A stretch of 64,000 nt of DNA from Marinobacter sp. DY40_1A1 (GTDB lineage: Bacteria > Pseudomonadota > Gammaproteobacteria > Pseudomonadales > Oleiphilaceae): assembly GCF_016597815.1 (NCBI RefSeq), contig NZ_VCHA01000003.1, positions 461,465-525,464 on the forward strand, written 5' to 3'. Below the pieces are notes generated by a model. It was not told the DNA's origin. It ran no database searches and worked only from the letters and a program-made list of their open reading frames with translations. This document shows positions 36,032 to 47,270 of the stretch, one piece after another (the stretch's first letter is position 1; every line of letters starts with the position of its first letter). Both the position numbers and the translations under genes were made by a program.

Positions 36032-37477
36032 TCACTCACCTGAAACAACTCCTTGCGCCGCCAACCGGATCGCTATCCCGCCAATGTCCCCAGCACCCTG
36101 GGTAATCAAAAGATCGCCGTCTTGCAAAACGTTGGACAGCAAACCCTCAATCTCACGGTTATCTTCGACAAATAGAGGTTCTATCTTGCCCCGCTGCCTT
36201 ATGCTGCGGCACAAGGCCCTGCTGTCGGCACCAGGAACTGCAGTTTCTCCGGCAGAGTACACATCCATCAGCAGCAGACCATCAACCTCCGACAACACTC
36301 GAACAAAGTCCTCATACAAGTCACGAGTCCGGCTGAATCTGTGGGGCTGGTACAGCATCACTATGCGACGCCCGGGCCAGGCACCCTGAGCAGCACGAAT
36401 GACTGCCTCGACCTCTGTAGGGTGGTGTCCATAGTCGTCCACCAGAGTGATGGTGCCTTTGGGTATTTTGTAATCGCCGTAAACCTGAAAGCGGCGGCCA
36501 ACGCCGGCAAAGGCTGCCAGCCCGCGACAAATTGCTTCATCTGCAATACCGTCATCCGTCGCCACAGCGATCACGGCCAAGGCGTTCAGAACGTTGTGCC
36601 GCCCGGGCATTTTGAGTTCCACAGTAAGGTCGCTTCGGCCGCCGGGGCGTTTCACCACGAAATGAGTTCTCAAACCATCAGAAACAATATTCTCAGCCCG
36701 ATAATCTGCATCCTGGTTACTGATGCCATAGGTGATGATGGCACGGGAGATTCGGGGGATGATTTCGTTCACATAGGGATCATCCACGCACATCACAGCC
36801 AATCCGTAAAAAGGCAGGTTATGAAGGAAATCCACAAACGTTTGTTTAAGCTTTTCCACGTCGCCGTCGTAGGTGTCCATATGATCGGCTTCGATGTTGG
36901 TGACCACTGACACGGTCGGCGTCAGGTGCAGAAAGGAGGCATCGCTCTCATCCGCTTCAGCAACCAGATATCGGGACCCACCCAGCTTGGCATTGGTACC
37001 TGCACTGTTCAGTTTGCCGCCGATCACGAAAGTGGGATCAAGCCCGGCTTCACCCAGCACCGACGCAATCAGGCTGGTTGTAGTGGTTTTGCCATGGGTT
37101 CCGGCTACGGCAATGCCGTGGCGGTAACGCATGATTTCCGCCAGCATTTCAGCACGGGGCACAATAGGCACCCGCCGACTGCGGGCCGAAACCATCTCGG
37201 GGTTGTCAGATGCAACAGCAGACGACACTACAACCACGTCGGCCTTAGCGCTGTTTTCCTCACGGTGGCCAATGTGAATCTCAATGCCCATGGCTTTGAG
37301 ACGATCTGTAACTACACCTTGTTTGATGTCTGAGCCAGACACGTCGTAGCCCTGGTTTTTCAGCACTTCTGCAATGCCACTCATGCCGGCACCACCGATA
37401 CCCACAAAGTGAATGTGGCGAATCCGGCGCATTTCCGGTACTTGAAAAGCAAGCGGCGGATTGTTTGTATCAGCCAT
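36032..37477 (-). CDS. murC: UDP-N-acetylmuramate-L-alanine ligase MurC
   Basis: Adds L-alanine to UDP-MurNAc, the first Mur ligase step. 481 residues in three Mur domains: [17 protein letters not shown] (UDP-binding), [19 protein letters not shown] (ATP loop), and C-terminal domain with [15 protein letters not shown]. Its ATG overlaps murG by eight bases. MurC and ddl are neighbours, matching the common gammaproteobacterial order. Confidence 0.98.
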   Translation of the reverse strand: MADTNNPPLAFQVPEMRRIRHIHFVGIGGAGMSGIAEVLKNQGYDVSGSDIKQGVVTDRLKAMGIEIHIGHREENSAKADVVVVSSAVASDNPEMVSARSRRVPIVPRAEMLAEIMRYRHGIAVAGTHGKTTTTSLIASVLGEAGLDPTFVIGGKLNSAGTNAKLGGSRYLVAEADESDASFLHLTPTVSVVTNIEADHMDTYDGDVEKLKQTFVDFLHNLPFYGLAVMCVDDPYVNEIIPRISRAIITYGISNQDADYRAENIVSDGLRTHFVVKRPGGRSDLTVELKMPGRHNVLNALAVIAVATDDGIADEAICRGLAAFAGVGRRFQVYGDYKIPKGTITLVDDYGHHPTEVEAVIRAAQGAWPGRRIVMLYQPHRFSRTRDLYEDFVRVLSEVDGLLLMDVYSAGETAVPGADSRALCRSIRQRGKIEPLFVEDNREIEGLLSNVLQDGDLLITQGAGDIGGIAIRLAAQGVVSGE

Positions 37478-38576
37478 TAGCGGCCTCCAGGCAATAATTT
37501 ACGACTCGCTCCGTTGCATCGGGGCGAGCCAAAGTATGTGCAGCCTTAGCCATTTCCATGACTCGGGCGCGATCCCCGGCAAGGTCGCCAAGGGTTTCTG
37601 CCAGCACGGCCGGTGTAAGCCGTGACTGTGGTATCAGGATGGCCGCTTTGGCACTCACCAATTGCTGACCATTTTTCGTTTGATGATCGTCCACCGCATG
37701 GGGGAATGGCACCAGCACTGCGCCGATTCCTGCGGCACACAATTCAGATACCGTCAGTGCGCCAGCGCGGCACAACACTACGTCGGCCCAACCGTAGGCT
37801 TCCGCCATATCCTTAATAAACGGTTCAACATCGGCACTCACGCCGTGCTGCTCATAAGAGGCGCGGGCATCTTCAAGATGTCGTTCCCCACACTGATGCC
37901 GCACCTGTGGTCGCTCCTGTTCTGGCAGCATTGCCAGGGCTTCTGGCAATTGCTGATTGAACACCTGGGCACCCAAACTGCCACCGATCACCAGAATTCG
38001 CAGCGAATTGTTCTGATCTCCGGATTCGTTCGAGCGCCCGGCCATTCTTTCTTCCGGGGACGCTAAGGTCGCCAGATCTTCCCGCACCGGATTACCGGTA
38101 CACCGGGTGACCACGTCTGTTCCAAAACTTCCCGGGAAGGCTTCCAGCACTGTTTTTGAAAACCGCACCAGAATCCGGTTGGTCATTCCTGCAATGGCAT
38201 TCTGCTCATGAATCACTAGCGGCGTTTTCGTAAGCCAGGCTGCCAAGCCTCCAGGGCCAGTCACAAACCCACCCATGCCAACCACACAATCCGGGCGAAT
38301 GCGGCGCATGATGGTGAACGCTTCACCCAGCGCACGCATCAGGCGGAACGGCGCTGCCAGCAAAGCAAGCTTGCCTTTTCCCCGGAGCCCCGAAATGTGG
38401 ATCAACGACATAGGTATGCCAGTGTCAGAAATCAACCGTTCCTCCATGCCGCCGACAGCACCCAGCCAGTGCACTTCATGCCCCTTGGCTTCGAGTGCCC
38501 GTGCCGTGGCAAGTGCTGGAAACACGTGGCCACCAGTGCCTCCAGCCATCATCAGAAAGCGGCGAGGTTCATTCAT
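37470..38576 (-). CDS. murG: UDP-GlcNAc:lipid I transferase MurG
   Basis: Peripheral inner-membrane GT-B transferase making lipid II. 368 residues from ATG 38576, preceded by AGGAGG at eight bases; upstream frame extension into ftsW is rejected. [17 protein letters not shown] is the N-terminal glycine-rich loop, and [17 protein letters not shown] with [14 protein letters not shown] in the C-terminal domain is the UDP-GlcNAc site. Overlaps ftsW by eight bases. Confidence 0.97.
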   Translation of the reverse strand: MNEPRRFLMMAGGTGGHVFPALATARALEAKGHEVHWLGAVGGMEERLISDTGIPMSLIHISGLRGKGKLALLAAPFRLMRALGEAFTIMRRIRPDCVVGMGGFVTGPGGLAAWLTKTPLVIHEQNAIAGMTNRILVRFSKTVLEAFPGSFGTDVVTRCTGNPVREDLATLASPEERMAGRSNESGDQNNSLRILVIGGSLGAQVFNQQLPEALAMLPEQERPQVRHQCGERHLEDARASYEQHGVSADVEPFIKDMAEAYGWADVVLCRAGALTVSELCAAGIGAVLVPFPHAVDDHQTKNGQQLVSAKAAILIPQSRLTPAVLAETLGDLAGDRARVMEMAKAAHTLARPDATERVVNYCLEAANG

Positions 38577-39771
38577 AGCGCGCACCTCCTCGCTTCCGGG
38601 GGGCCGTCTTTTCCGAAGCCTGCTTTTCCTTATCCAGCCGTTCCATTTCAACCCGAGCGAGAATGCCGATACACACACAGCTGATCATCAAGCTGGAGCC
38701 GCCATAACTCACCAACGGCAAGGTCAGCCCTTTGGTGGGAAGCAATCCGGTACTGACTGCCATGTTGATTCCGGCCTGCAAGCCGATCAGCAATGTGATG
38801 CCGTAGGCGAAGCAGGCACCAAACGGCATATCTGCCTTTTCTGCCCGCCGTGCAATCACGAATCCGGTTACAACCAGCACAGTAAACAGCCCCAGCACGA
38901 TCAGTGAGCCAATCAGCCCGAACTCTTCCGCGATGATGGCGAAAATAAAGTCTGTATGAGCCTCCGGCAGGAAGAACAGCTTCTGTATTGAGTTTCCGAG
39001 GCCAACGCCACTCCAGTCGCCGCGACCAAAAGCAATCAATGACTGTGTTAGCTGGTAGCCGCTGTCGAACTGATCTTTCCAGGGGTCGAGGTAACTCACT
39101 ACGCGCTTCAGCCGGTAGGGCTGCGTCAGTACCAGAATCACCCCAAGCACCACCAGAATGGCGATCAGCGGTACAAACCGGCTAAGCCGCACACCGCTAA
39201 GGAAAATCATGCCCGCAGCTGCGGTCACCAGAACCACTGTCGCCCCAAAGTCAGGCTGAATAACCAACAAGGCAGATGCCACGCCAAGAACGACCAGCGG
39301 CTTCAAAAAGCCCGGCCAGGTATTCAGCAACTCATCGCGGCGCCTTACAACGTAGCCGGCCAGGTATGCAATCAGGCATAGCTTTGCCACTTCCGACACC
39401 TGCACGTTGAATAGCCCAAAGGGGATCCAGCGCGTAGAACCGTTCACGGTGCGGCCCAGAGGCGTAAGAACCAGAACCAGCACCAGCAGGCCTATTCCGA
39501 GCAACAACCAGCCGCTGCGCTCCCACCAGGCCACTGGTACATTGACCGACACCAGCGCCAGCATGCAGCCCATGACTGCAAACATAAGTTGGCGAATCAC
39601 ATAGTGATAACCATTGCCCATGGTCTCTACTGCCAGGTCCATGGAAGCAGAGGAAATCATCACAACCCCGATAATCAGCAAGGCGACCGAGCTGATAACC
39701 AGAACCGGCAGGGGCTGAATTTCGCCCAACCATTGGGTCCTTACGGGTGCTGCTGATAGCCCTAACTGCAT
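38569..39771 (-). CDS. ftsW: SEDS peptidoglycan polymerase FtsW
   Basis: Septal glycosyltransferase that works with FtsI. 400 residues with ten membrane helices; SEDS signatures are GFLKPLVVLGVASALLVIQP-DFG, QFDSGYQLTQSLIAFGRGDW and LPLVSYGGSSLM near the C-terminus. AEEFGLIGSL is the conserved periplasmic loop. The ATG overlaps the murD stop by one base; the basic C-terminal tail is cytoplasmic. Confidence 0.97.
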   Translation of the reverse strand: MQLGLSAAPVRTQWLGEIQPLPVLVISSVALLIIGVVMISSASMDLAVETMGNGYHYVIRQLMFAVMGCMLALVSVNVPVAWWERSGWLLLGIGLLVLVLVLTPLGRTVNGSTRWIPFGLFNVQVSEVAKLCLIAYLAGYVVRRRDELLNTWPGFLKPLVVLGVASALLVIQPDFGATVVLVTAAAGMIFLSGVRLSRFVPLIAILVVLGVILVLTQPYRLKRVVSYLDPWKDQFDSGYQLTQSLIAFGRGDWSGVGLGNSIQKLFFLPEAHTDFIFAIIAEEFGLIGSLIVLGLFTVLVVTGFVIARRAEKADMPFGACFAYGITLLIGLQAGINMAVSTGLLPTKGLTLPLVSYGGSSLMISCVCIGILARVEMERLDKEKQASEKTAPRKRGGARYE

Positions 39772-41126
39772 CAGTTCACCTCCCGCAGTGATTGGACCTG
39801 GGTGCGGAATTGCTCACCACGATCCATATAGTCCGCAAACATATCGAAGCTCGCGCAAGCGGGGGAAAAGAGTACCCGATCGCCTTGCTGCGCAAGCTCG
39901 GCAGATTTTTCCACCGCAGCCTTCAAGGTTTCGGCCCGGTATACCGGCGTCTCGGAGGCCAGAGCCCCAGCAATACGATCTGCATCGCGGCCAATCAATA
40001 CAACCGCGCGGCAACCGTCACTGACGGGGGCCGCCAGCTCTGTAAACTCGGCACCCTTGCCTTCTCCACCAGCAATCAGCACGAGTTTCCCTTCGCCTTC
40101 CGGCACCAGGCTTTTTATGGCGGCGACGGTGGCTCCAACATTCGTGCCCTTGGAGTCATTGATGTAATCCACGCCTGCAAGCCTGCGCACAAGCTCACAG
40201 CGGTGCGGCAACCCACTGAAGTTCCGCGCGCTATCCAACATGATGTCCATTGGCAGTCCCGCGGCCTGCCCAAGTGCCAACGCAGCCATTACGTTGCTGA
40301 GGTTGTGCCAGCCCATCAGTTTCAGCTCGCTGGCATTGAGCAGGTTATCGAAGCCGAAGGTCAGCCATAGGCCCTGATCGTCTTCCCGGGTACTGAACGT
40401 TTGCGGGTTCACCCGATTAAAGCCAAAACACACAAACCGCAGGTTGTCCCGCGCCATGGGAGTGCTGAGCGCATCGTCCAGGTTCACGATAGCGTTCTTG
40501 CAGCCCTGGAAGATTCGTTGCTTTGCCTGGAAATAAGCCATCTTGTCCGGATAGCGATCCAGATGATCATCACTGACATTCAGCACGGTTGCCGCCAGCG
40601 CATTCAGACCTGTAGTGGTTTCCAACTGAAAGCTGGAGAGTTCAAGCACGTACAAGTCGGCGCCCAGGCCCAGCAAATCCAGTGCCGGTGTGCCGATGTT
40701 TCCGCCAACCTGAACCTTGCGACCCGCAGAACGAGCCATCTCACCCAATAAAGTGGTAACAGTGGTTTTGCCGTTGGAACCTGTTATGGCCACAACAGGT
40801 GCGTCGGCAGCCTCAGCAAACAGATCAATATCGCCCCGTATGCGCGCGCCCTGCTCAGCGGCGTAGGCTACAGCCGGCTCAGCAATGCTGATTCCCGGGC
40901 TTACGATCAGTTCGTTGAACCCCGCAAATAGTTCGGGGCTGAACGATCCAAGATGGACAGAAACATCAGGCCACCCGGCACGAAGGTCATCCAGGCACGG
41001 CGGCGCTTCGCGGCTATCCGCCACGGCAACCTCTCGCCCCTGCGCAGTCAGATAGCGCACGCAGGAGAGCCCGGTTTTACCGAGCCCTACTACCAGTGTG
41101 CGACGATCTGAAGTGATGACACTCAT
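39771..41126 (-). CDS. murD: UDP-MurNAc-L-Ala-D-Glu ligase MurD
   Basis: Adds D-glutamate to UDP-MurNAc-L-Ala. 451 residues. VVGLGKTGLSCVRYL (UDP fold), AITGSNGKTTVTTLLG (ATP loop), LELSSFQLETT and NDSKGTNVGATVAAI, and a C-terminal domain ending in LFSPACASFDMFADYMDRG, a MurD hallmark. Sits between mraY (15 bp upstream) and ftsW with a one-base overlap. Confidence 0.98.
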   Translation of the reverse strand: MSVITSDRRTLVVGLGKTGLSCVRYLTAQGREVAVADSREAPPCLDDLRAGWPDVSVHLGSFSPELFAGFNELIVSPGISIAEPAVAYAAEQGARIRGDIDLFAEAADAPVVAITGSNGKTTVTTLLGEMARSAGRKVQVGGNIGTPALDLLGLGADLYVLELSSFQLETTTGLNALAATVLNVSDDHLDRYPDKMAYFQAKQRIFQGCKNAIVNLDDALSTPMARDNLRFVCFGFNRVNPQTFSTREDDQGLWLTFGFDNLLNASELKLMGWHNLSNVMAALALGQAAGLPMDIMLDSARNFSGLPHRCELVRRLAGVDYINDSKGTNVGATVAAIKSLVPEGEGKLVLIAGGEGKGAEFTELAAPVSDGCRAVVLIGRDADRIAGALASETPVYRAETLKAAVEKSAELAQQGDRVLFSPACASFDMFADYMDRGEQFRTQVQSLREVN

Positions 41127-41141
41127 AATCAGTCCGGCTTC

Positions 41142-42227
41142 CTATCGTAATTTCAGACTGGACAAGCCAATCAGAACGAGAATTACAGTGATGACCCAGA
41201 AACGCACAATCACACGCGGTTCTGGCCATCCTTTAAGTTCAAAATGATGATGCAGTGGTGCCATCCGGAATATCCGGCGACCAGTCAGCCGGAACGAGGC
41301 AACCTGAAGGATCACTGACACTGTTTCCATCACAAACACGCCGCCCATGATGAAAAGAATGATTTCCTGGCGCACGATCACTGCGACCACACCCAAAGCT
41401 GCACCCAGGGCCAAGGCACCAACGTCACCCATGAATACTTGGGCGGGATAAGTGTTAAACCAGAGGAAGCCAAGACCGGCGCCCACGAGGGCCCCGCAAA
41501 AGACAATCAGTTCGCCGGTACCCGGCAAGTGCGGGATCAGCAGATAATTTGCGAACTGCACGTTGCCGGATACGTAGGCGAAAATGCCCAAGGCACCTGC
41601 AACCATGACGGTGGGCATGATTGCGAGGCCATCCAGACCATCTGTCAGGTTCACCGCGTTGCTGCTACCGACAATCACAAAATAAGTAAGCAGGATAAAG
41701 AGCACCGGCCCGAGGGTCAGTGACACATTTTTAAGAAATGGCAGGTACAACGAGGTTTCCTGGGGCAAAGCGGAACTGAAGTACAACACTATGGCTGCGG
41801 CTGCACCAATCAAAGACTGCCAGAAGTACTTCCACCGTGCAGGCAGGCCACGAGGGTTGCGCTCAACCACTTTCCGGTAATCATCCACCCAGCCAATAGC
41901 GCCGAACAGCAAGGTAACCAGCAACGTCACCCATACATAACGGTTGGACAGGTCCGCCCACAACAATGTGCTGATGCCGATAGAGACCAGGATCAGCGCG
42001 CCGCCCATGGTTGGCGTTCCAGCTTTACTGAGGTGTGTCTGGGGACCATCATCACGAATCGCCTGACCAATCTGATACTGACTCAGTTTGCGGATCATCA
42101 CTGGTCCGATAAGCAAAGAGATCAGGAGCGCGGTTAACGTGCCCAGAATTCCGCGCACGGTCAGGTACTGAAACACCGTCAGCGCCGAAAAATAGTCTGA
42201 AAGAACCCCTGTCAGCCAGAGCAACAT
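41142..42227 (-). CDS. mraY: Phospho-MurNAc-pentapeptide transferase MraY
   Basis: Integral membrane enzyme that makes lipid I from UDP-MurNAc-pentapeptide and undecaprenyl phosphate. 361 residues with about ten helices. Catalytic blocks: [11 protein letters not shown] near 70, [10 protein letters not shown] (Asp pair), [25 protein letters not shown] and [15 protein letters not shown] with the His cluster. It overlaps the 3' end of murF by 16 bases. Confidence 0.98.
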   Translation of the reverse strand: MLLWLTGVLSDYFSALTVFQYLTVRGILGTLTALLISLLIGPVMIRKLSQYQIGQAIRDDGPQTHLSKAGTPTMGGALILVSIGISTLLWADLSNRYVWVTLLVTLLFGAIGWVDDYRKVVERNPRGLPARWKYFWQSLIGAAAAIVLYFSSALPQETSLYLPFLKNVSLTLGPVLFILLTYFVIVGSSNAVNLTDGLDGLAIMPTVMVAGALGIFAYVSGNVQFANYLLIPHLPGTGELIVFCGALVGAGLGFLWFNTYPAQVFMGDVGALALGAALGVVAVIVRQEIILFIMGGVFVMETVSVILQVASFRLTGRRIFRMAPLHHHFELKGWPEPRVIVRFWVITVILVLIGLSSLKLR

Positions 42228-43606
42228 GCTTTATTCACCTTGTTTATAATTCCATCCGCCACGAGATCCATGGCGGAACTTCTGGACCCTTTAACCAGCA
42301 CGGTCATTGGCCGCTCTTTAGCCCGATAAATGACCTGCACGGCCTCATCGTGTGTTTCATACATCTCTGTCGCTTCACCAAAACCCTCGGCGTAGCCTTC
42401 GCAGCCGGGACCTACCGTTACCAGGCGGGCAATGCCCAACTCCGAAGCAAAGGCACCCACTTCACGGTGAAGTTCGCGAGCGGTTGGCCCGAGCTCGCCC
42501 ATCGCTCCTAAAACCGCAATATGCGCGCCTTGGCGCTTTGCCAGAACACCCAACGCTGCTTTCATGGAGGCCGGGTTTGCGTTGTAACTGTCATCAATAA
42601 CTGACAATTCTCCCGGAAGATTGACTACCTGGAGGCGCCCACATGCTGGCTGGACCCCGGCCAAACCGTCTTTGATTGCCGAATCCGTTGCACCCAGCTC
42701 ACGGGCTGCTGCAATCGCCAGCAGAGCGTTGGTTACGTTGTGTTCACCTTCGAGGGGCAACAGGAACGTGAGCCCCCATCCGTCAGGCCCTGCACACACA
42801 ACTTCCGCCTGCAGACTTTGCTTTGGTTCGACAGCTGCGCTGTAGTCTGCCTCGGAGTGCCCCAAGCGGCTGACACTGACAACCCGTCGGTTCCCGGCTC
42901 GGGCAAGCCACTGTTCAAACGCAGGGTCATCCCGGTTCAGAACCACCAGACCCGCATCGCTAACGCCTTCGATAATTTCGCCCTTGGCCTGCACGATATT
43001 CTCGTAACTGCCAAAGCCCTCGAGGTGAGCTTCCCCCGCATTCGTGAGAATCACAACCTGAGGTTTGGTCATTGCAACGGTATGGGCGATTTCACCAATC
43101 CCGCTGGCACCTAATTCAACAACACCATATTCGTGCCTGGGCTCCAGGCCGAACAGGGTCAAGGGCACACCAATGTGATTGTTCAGATTGCCGCGGGTCG
43201 CAAGGGTTTCCCCCATACGCGCCAGAATGGCAGCGACCAGTTCTTTAACGGTGGTTTTGCCACTGCTACCGGTAATAGCAACCAGCTTCGCGTCGCTTTC
43301 ATTACGATTGCCGGCGGCCAGAGCCCCCAGTGCTTCAACGGTGTCCGCCACAACCAACTGAGGCATACCGGGACCGCTATCAGCCGGCGTATCAACCACG
43401 GCAGCACTGGCACCCAGCTTCTGCGCAGCCTGTAAAAATTTGTGGCCATCAAAGTTGTCACCGCGCAGGGCGACAAATAGCTCACCTGCTTTCAATACGC
43501 GCGTGTCTGTGGACACGCCAGTGAACTGAACCGCATCCAGCCCCTGCGACACACACTTTGCGCTGGTAAAACACACAGCCTCAGCAATAGAGAAGGCGCG
43601 CATCAT
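42212..43606 (-). CDS. murF: UDP-MurNAc-tripeptide D-Ala-D-Ala ligase MurF
   Basis: Adds D-Ala-D-Ala, made by Ddl, to complete the pentapeptide. 464 residues: N-terminal UDP domain with [23 protein letters not shown] loop [34 protein letters not shown] and [16 protein letters not shown]. Overlaps murE by four bases and mraY by 16, so all three are coupled. Confidence 0.97.
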   Translation of the reverse strand: MMRAFSIAEAVCFTSAKCVSQGLDAVQFTGVSTDTRVLKAGELFVALRGDNFDGHKFLQAAQKLGASAAVVDTPADSGPGMPQLVVADTVEALGALAAGNRNESDAKLVAITGSSGKTTVKELVAAILARMGETLATRGNLNNHIGVPLTLFGLEPRHEYGVVELGASGIGEIAHTVAMTKPQVVILTNAGEAHLEGFGSYENIVQAKGEIIEGVSDAGLVVLNRDDPAFEQWLARAGNRRVVSVSRLGHSEADYSAAVEPKQSLQAEVVCAGPDGWGLTFLLPLEGEHNVTNALLAIAAARELGATDSAIKDGLAGVQPACGRLQVVNLPGELSVIDDSYNANPASMKAALGVLAKRQGAHIAVLGAMGELGPTARELHREVGAFASELGIARLVTVGPGCEGYAEGFGEATEMYETHDEAVQVIYRAKERPMTVLVKGSRSSAMDLVADGIINKVNKACCSG

Positions 43607-45087
43607 AGGTCTGCCCCCTCAATATTCAAGCATTGGCGTACATGATTTGCATCGCTGAACGGGAGCTTCTGACCCGCTATCTCTTGCCATGATTCGTGGC
43701 CTTTACCTGCAACAAGAACCAGGTCATCTGGCGCTGACATGCTAATGGCTGTGCGAATTGCCTCGGCCCGATCGTGAATGACTGTTGCGGCTTCCGGCCG
43801 GGAGAAGCCCGCCAGAATGTCCCGCACAATCTCTACCGGGCTTTCTGTCCGCGGGTTGTCGTCTGTAACGATAATGACATCGGCGCACTTTTCAGCTTCT
43901 TTCGCCATTTCAGGCCGCTTGCCGCTGTCCCGGTCGCCACCGCAACCAAATACACAGATCAGCTTGCCTGTTACATGAGGCCGCAGCGCCGCTAAAGCAT
44001 TCGCAAGCGCATCGGGTGTGTGCGCATAATCGACCACAGCGCGAACGCCGCTTGCGCCACAGAAACGCTCAAGCCGTCCGGGCGGCGGTGTTAACAACTT
44101 TACCGCCTGCTGCACCTGCTCAACCGTAACGTTCAGGGTCATAACCGTTGCAATTGCCGCAAGCACGTTGCTGGCATTGAAACTCCCCATCAGCGGCGCG
44201 GAAAAGCCAAATTCGCCCCACTCGCCATCAACCACAGCATCAAAGCCGTTATCTGTGGGACGAAATTCTTTCAGCCACAGCTCGACTTCGGATTCGTGAA
44301 GGCTGTAGCGAATGCGATCACACTTACCTTCAAGCTTTTCATAGAGCTGACGGCCAAAGGGATCATCAAAATTTATTACCGAGAAGTGCACATCCTCACG
44401 CTCGAACAATCGTGCCTTGGTCGCACCGTAGGACTCCATTGAACCGTGATAGTCCAGATGGTCCCGCGTCAGATTGGTAAACACGGCACCGGTTATTGCC
44501 AGGCCGTCTACTCTGCCTTGATCCAGACCATGGGAAGACACTTCCATCGCTGCTGCGCGGCCGCCACTGGCAAGAATGCCCGACAAAGCACGATTAATCT
44601 GAGCCGCGTCAGGCGTAGTATGGCTGGCCTTCTGCAAGGAACCGGGCATGCCGTAACCCAAAGTCCCCAGAACACCACAGGGCGTGTCTGCCGCGCCTAG
44701 TAACTGGGCGATGTAATGGCTCACCGAGGTTTTTCCGTTGGTACCGGTAACGCCGATCAACCGCAGCCTGCGCGAAGGGTGCTCGTAAAAGCGGGCTGCA
44801 ATTTTCCCCAGTAGTTGTCGGAGTTCCGGAACAGGCACAATCAATGCACCCCGATATTCCTGGCACTCGCCGCTGCTCTCCGTTTCCAGAAGCACAACTG
44901 TGGCGCCTGCCGCTATTGCTTGATCCACATACTGGTCAGCCGGCGTCTTTGCGCCTGCCAAAGCAACAAATGCATCTCCGGAACGAACTTCACGGCTATC
45001 CGTTTGCAGCCCGTGGATGGTCACATCGAAAACAGAAGGCACGGGCGCAATACCCTGCAACAACGTACTGAGAGATGTTATGCACAT
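43603..45087 (-). CDS. murE: UDP-MurNAc-L-Ala-D-Glu:meso-diaminopimelate ligase MurE
   Basis: Adds meso-diaminopimelate to the stem peptide. 494 residues. TDSREVRSGDAFVAL, ATP loop GVTGTNGKTSVSHYIAQLL, and DNPRTESPVEIVRDIL: the DNPR motif is typical of enzymes that select meso-A2pm rather than lysine. The gene begins four bases after the ftsI stop and overlaps murF by four. Confidence 0.97.
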   Translation of the reverse strand: MCITSLSTLLQGIAPVPSVFDVTIHGLQTDSREVRSGDAFVALAGAKTPADQYVDQAIAAGATVVLLETESSGECQEYRGALIVPVPELRQLLGKIAARFYEHPSRRLRLIGVTGTNGKTSVSHYIAQLLGAADTPCGVLGTLGYGMPGSLQKASHTTPDAAQINRALSGILASGGRAAAMEVSSHGLDQGRVDGLAITGAVFTNLTRDHLDYHGSMESYGATKARLFEREDVHFSVINFDDPFGRQLYEKLEGKCDRIRYSLHESEVELWLKEFRPTDNGFDAVVDGEWGEFGFSAPLMGSFNASNVLAAIATVMTLNVTVEQVQQAVKLLTPPPGRLERFCGASGVRAVVDYAHTPDALANALAALRPHVTGKLICVFGCGGDRDSGKRPEMAKEAEKCADVIIVTDDNPRTESPVEIVRDILAGFSRPEAATVIHDRAEAIRTAISMSAPDDLVLVAGKGHESWQEIAGQKLPFSDANHVRQCLNIEGADL

Positions 45088-45091
45088 AGGC

Positions 45092-46831
45092 CTACCCCCT
45101 CGCCCCGATGTTTACCGGCTGCCGACTTGTTGCGCCAACCTCCAGCTCAGGCTTTACGTTAAGCAGACGCAGCGCATCGCTCATCACCCGAGAAAACACT
45201 GGCGCGGCCACTTCGCCGCCGTAGTATTCACCTGACTGCGGCGCATCCACTGCTACAACTGTGACAATTCTTGGGTTGTCGATGGGGGCCATACCGGCAA
45301 AAATTGCCTTGTACTGGCTGTCTTCGTAGCCTTGGGCACCAACCAGATGAACCGTTCCTGTTTTGCCTCCGGCACTATAAAAGCCAGGCTGAGCACGTTT
45401 GCCAGAACCTCTGGAAACCACTTCTCCCAGCATTGCCCGAACATCACTTGTTACCCGCTCGGAAAGAACCCTTTCACCAATAGGCTTTTCGTTCAGCTTC
45501 ATCAGGCTTAGGGGGTAACGCACACCGCCATTGGCGATAACCATATAGGCCTGAGCTAACTGAAGTGCGTTCACACTCATTCCGTAACCGTATGAGAGCG
45601 TTGCTTCTTCGGAGGGGCGCCACTTCGGTGGTGCTGGCAATACCCCTACAGCTTCTCCCGGAAATCCAATACCAGTTGGCTGACCGAACCCGAGGCGGGC
45701 GTAGAGGTTGCGAATCGTGTCACCACCTAGTTCCGTGGCGATCTTGCTGATACCTACGTTGCTCGATTTCACAATAATGTCTGTAAGGCTAATAACGCCG
45801 TAGTTCCGGTAGTCGCGAATTGTGAACCTGCCGAAGCGCCGATAACCTGGTGAGGTATCAATGGTTTCATTCGCGGTGTATTGCCCGGATTCGAGCGCAG
45901 CTGCCATAGAGATGGGCTTCATGGTTGAGCCGGGCTCAAACAAATCAGTAATGGCTTTGTTGCGGAGATTTTCCGATGCGAACTGGCTGCGATCGTTGGG
46001 GTTATAGGACCCCTGATTGACCATCGCGAGCACTTCACCTGTCTCGACGTCCAGCATCACAAGAGTGCCGCCACGGGCCTTATGCGCACTAACCACAGCT
46101 TTCAGCTCGCGATAAGCCAGATACTGCAGGCGCAGATCTATGCTGAGTTCAAGATTGTGACCAGGAGCCGCATCACGGATCAGCGCCAGATCCTTGATGA
46201 TCCGCCCCCGATTATCCTTCAGAACACGTTTGCGTCCCGACTCACCAGATAGCCAATCGTTATAAGCCAGTTCCAAGCCTTCCTGGCCACGCTCGTCGAT
46301 GTTGGTAAACCCGACGATATGCGATGTCACCTCGCCCGCAGGATAATAACGGCGATATTCCTGCCGCGTGTAGATACCGGGAATATCCAACTCCATCGCT
46401 TTTGCAGCCAGCCCGGGCTGCACCTTTCTGCGCAGATAAATGAATTCGCGGCCAGCGTATGTTGCCAGCCGCTCCCGCAGCCTGGCTTCACTGATGTCCA
46501 GCACCCGAGCCAGATTGGTCAGGCGTGGCTCGGCGGGATCGGTCTCGGAAGGGTTGGCCCAGAGTGTCTGAACCGGGGTACTTACAGCCAGGGGCTCACC
46601 ATAACGATCGGTCACTACGCCACGGTGGGCGTCAATGGTCTCTACGCGAATCGTGCGCACGTCACCCTGCTTGCGCAGAAAATCGTTATCCACAACATGC
46701 AGATCAACCAGACGCCATCCAAGGGCCAGCACAACAACCAGAAACACACCCAGCACAGAGCCAAAGCGCCAGGCTTTCAGGCCCGCCGCGACTCTCTGGC
46801 TCAATGTTCTTGCTGACTCCTGATTGGACAA
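45092..46831 (-). CDS. ftsI: Septal transpeptidase FtsI (PBP3)
   Basis: Class B penicillin-binding protein of the divisome. 579 residues: membrane helix near 20-45, pedestal domain with RGVVTDRYGEPLAVSTPV (about 70), then transpeptidase with Ser in FEPGSTMKPISMAAALESG, SSN in VKSSNVGIS and KTGT in GGKTGTVHLVG. All catalytic motifs are intact. It follows ftsL after 32 bp and ends four bases before murE. Confidence 0.98.
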   Translation of the reverse strand: MSNQESARTLSQRVAAGLKAWRFGSVLGVFLVVVLALGWRLVDLHVVDNDFLRKQGDVRTIRVETIDAHRGVVTDRYGEPLAVSTPVQTLWANPSETDPAEPRLTNLARVLDISEARLRERLATYAGREFIYLRRKVQPGLAAKAMELDIPGIYTRQEYRRYYPAGEVTSHIVGFTNIDERGQEGLELAYNDWLSGESGRKRVLKDNRGRIIKDLALIRDAAPGHNLELSIDLRLQYLAYRELKAVVSAHKARGGTLVMLDVETGEVLAMVNQGSYNPNDRSQFASENLRNKAITDLFEPGSTMKPISMAAALESGQYTANETIDTSPGYRRFGRFTIRDYRNYGVISLTDIIVKSSNVGISKIATELGGDTIRNLYARLGFGQPTGIGFPGEAVGVLPAPPKWRPSEEATLSYGYGMSVNALQLAQAYMVIANGGVRYPLSLMKLNEKPIGERVLSERVTSDVRAMLGEVVSRGSGKRAQPGFYSAGGKTGTVHLVGAQGYEDSQYKAIFAGMAPIDNPRIVTVVAVDAPQSGEYYGGEVAAPVFSRVMSDALRLLNVKPELEVGATSRQPVNIGARG

Positions 46832-46863
46832 TCAGATCACCCTGAAGTTGTTATTGTTGTAAA

Positions 46864-47268
46864 TTACCGGGATGCCAGCGGCGACATCAGGGGCACCAGA
46901 ACAATATCCTGACGCCCAGGCACCACCATATTGAAACGTTCTGCCGCTAGCCGCTCGACGCGACCGTGGCCACCCATGGAGCTTTGCTCCAGAAGCAACT
47001 GACTCCATTCGGCCTGAAAACTGTCACGCTCTGCCTGCAGCTGAGACAGGGTATTGAACAGCGCGCGGTTCTCATGGGCACTCACAACAACACCTATGGA
47101 CGAACCCACAAGCAGCACAGCCAAGCCCAGAGACACCAAAACATTTTTTTGGCGCGTGGCATCGAAAACCCGTCGGGAGATTCGCACAGCTGCCACGACA
47201 CCCTCACGAACCTTTTCCTTGTTCAACTTTGCCGGCTTTACAGCCGTTTCTATGGCTATGGCGCCCAT
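46864..47268 (-). CDS. ftsL: Cell division protein FtsL
   Basis: Small bitopic protein that forms a coiled coil with FtsB and activates FtsWI. 134 residues: charged cytoplasmic N-terminus of about 45 residues, one membrane helix (about 43-64), then a coiled-coil stretch from NRALFNTLSQLQAERDSFQAE. RVERLAAERFNMVVPGRQDIV is a conserved FtsL end. It lies two bases after rsmH. The N-terminal tail is longer than in E. coli FtsL (121 residues in total). Confidence 0.93.
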   Translation of the reverse strand: MGAIAIETAVKPAKLNKEKVREGVVAAVRISRRVFDATRQKNVLVSLGLAVLLVGSSIGVVVSAHENRALFNTLSQLQAERDSFQAEWSQLLLEQSSMGGHGRVERLAAERFNMVVPGRQDIVLVPLMSPLASR

Positions 47269-47270
47269 AA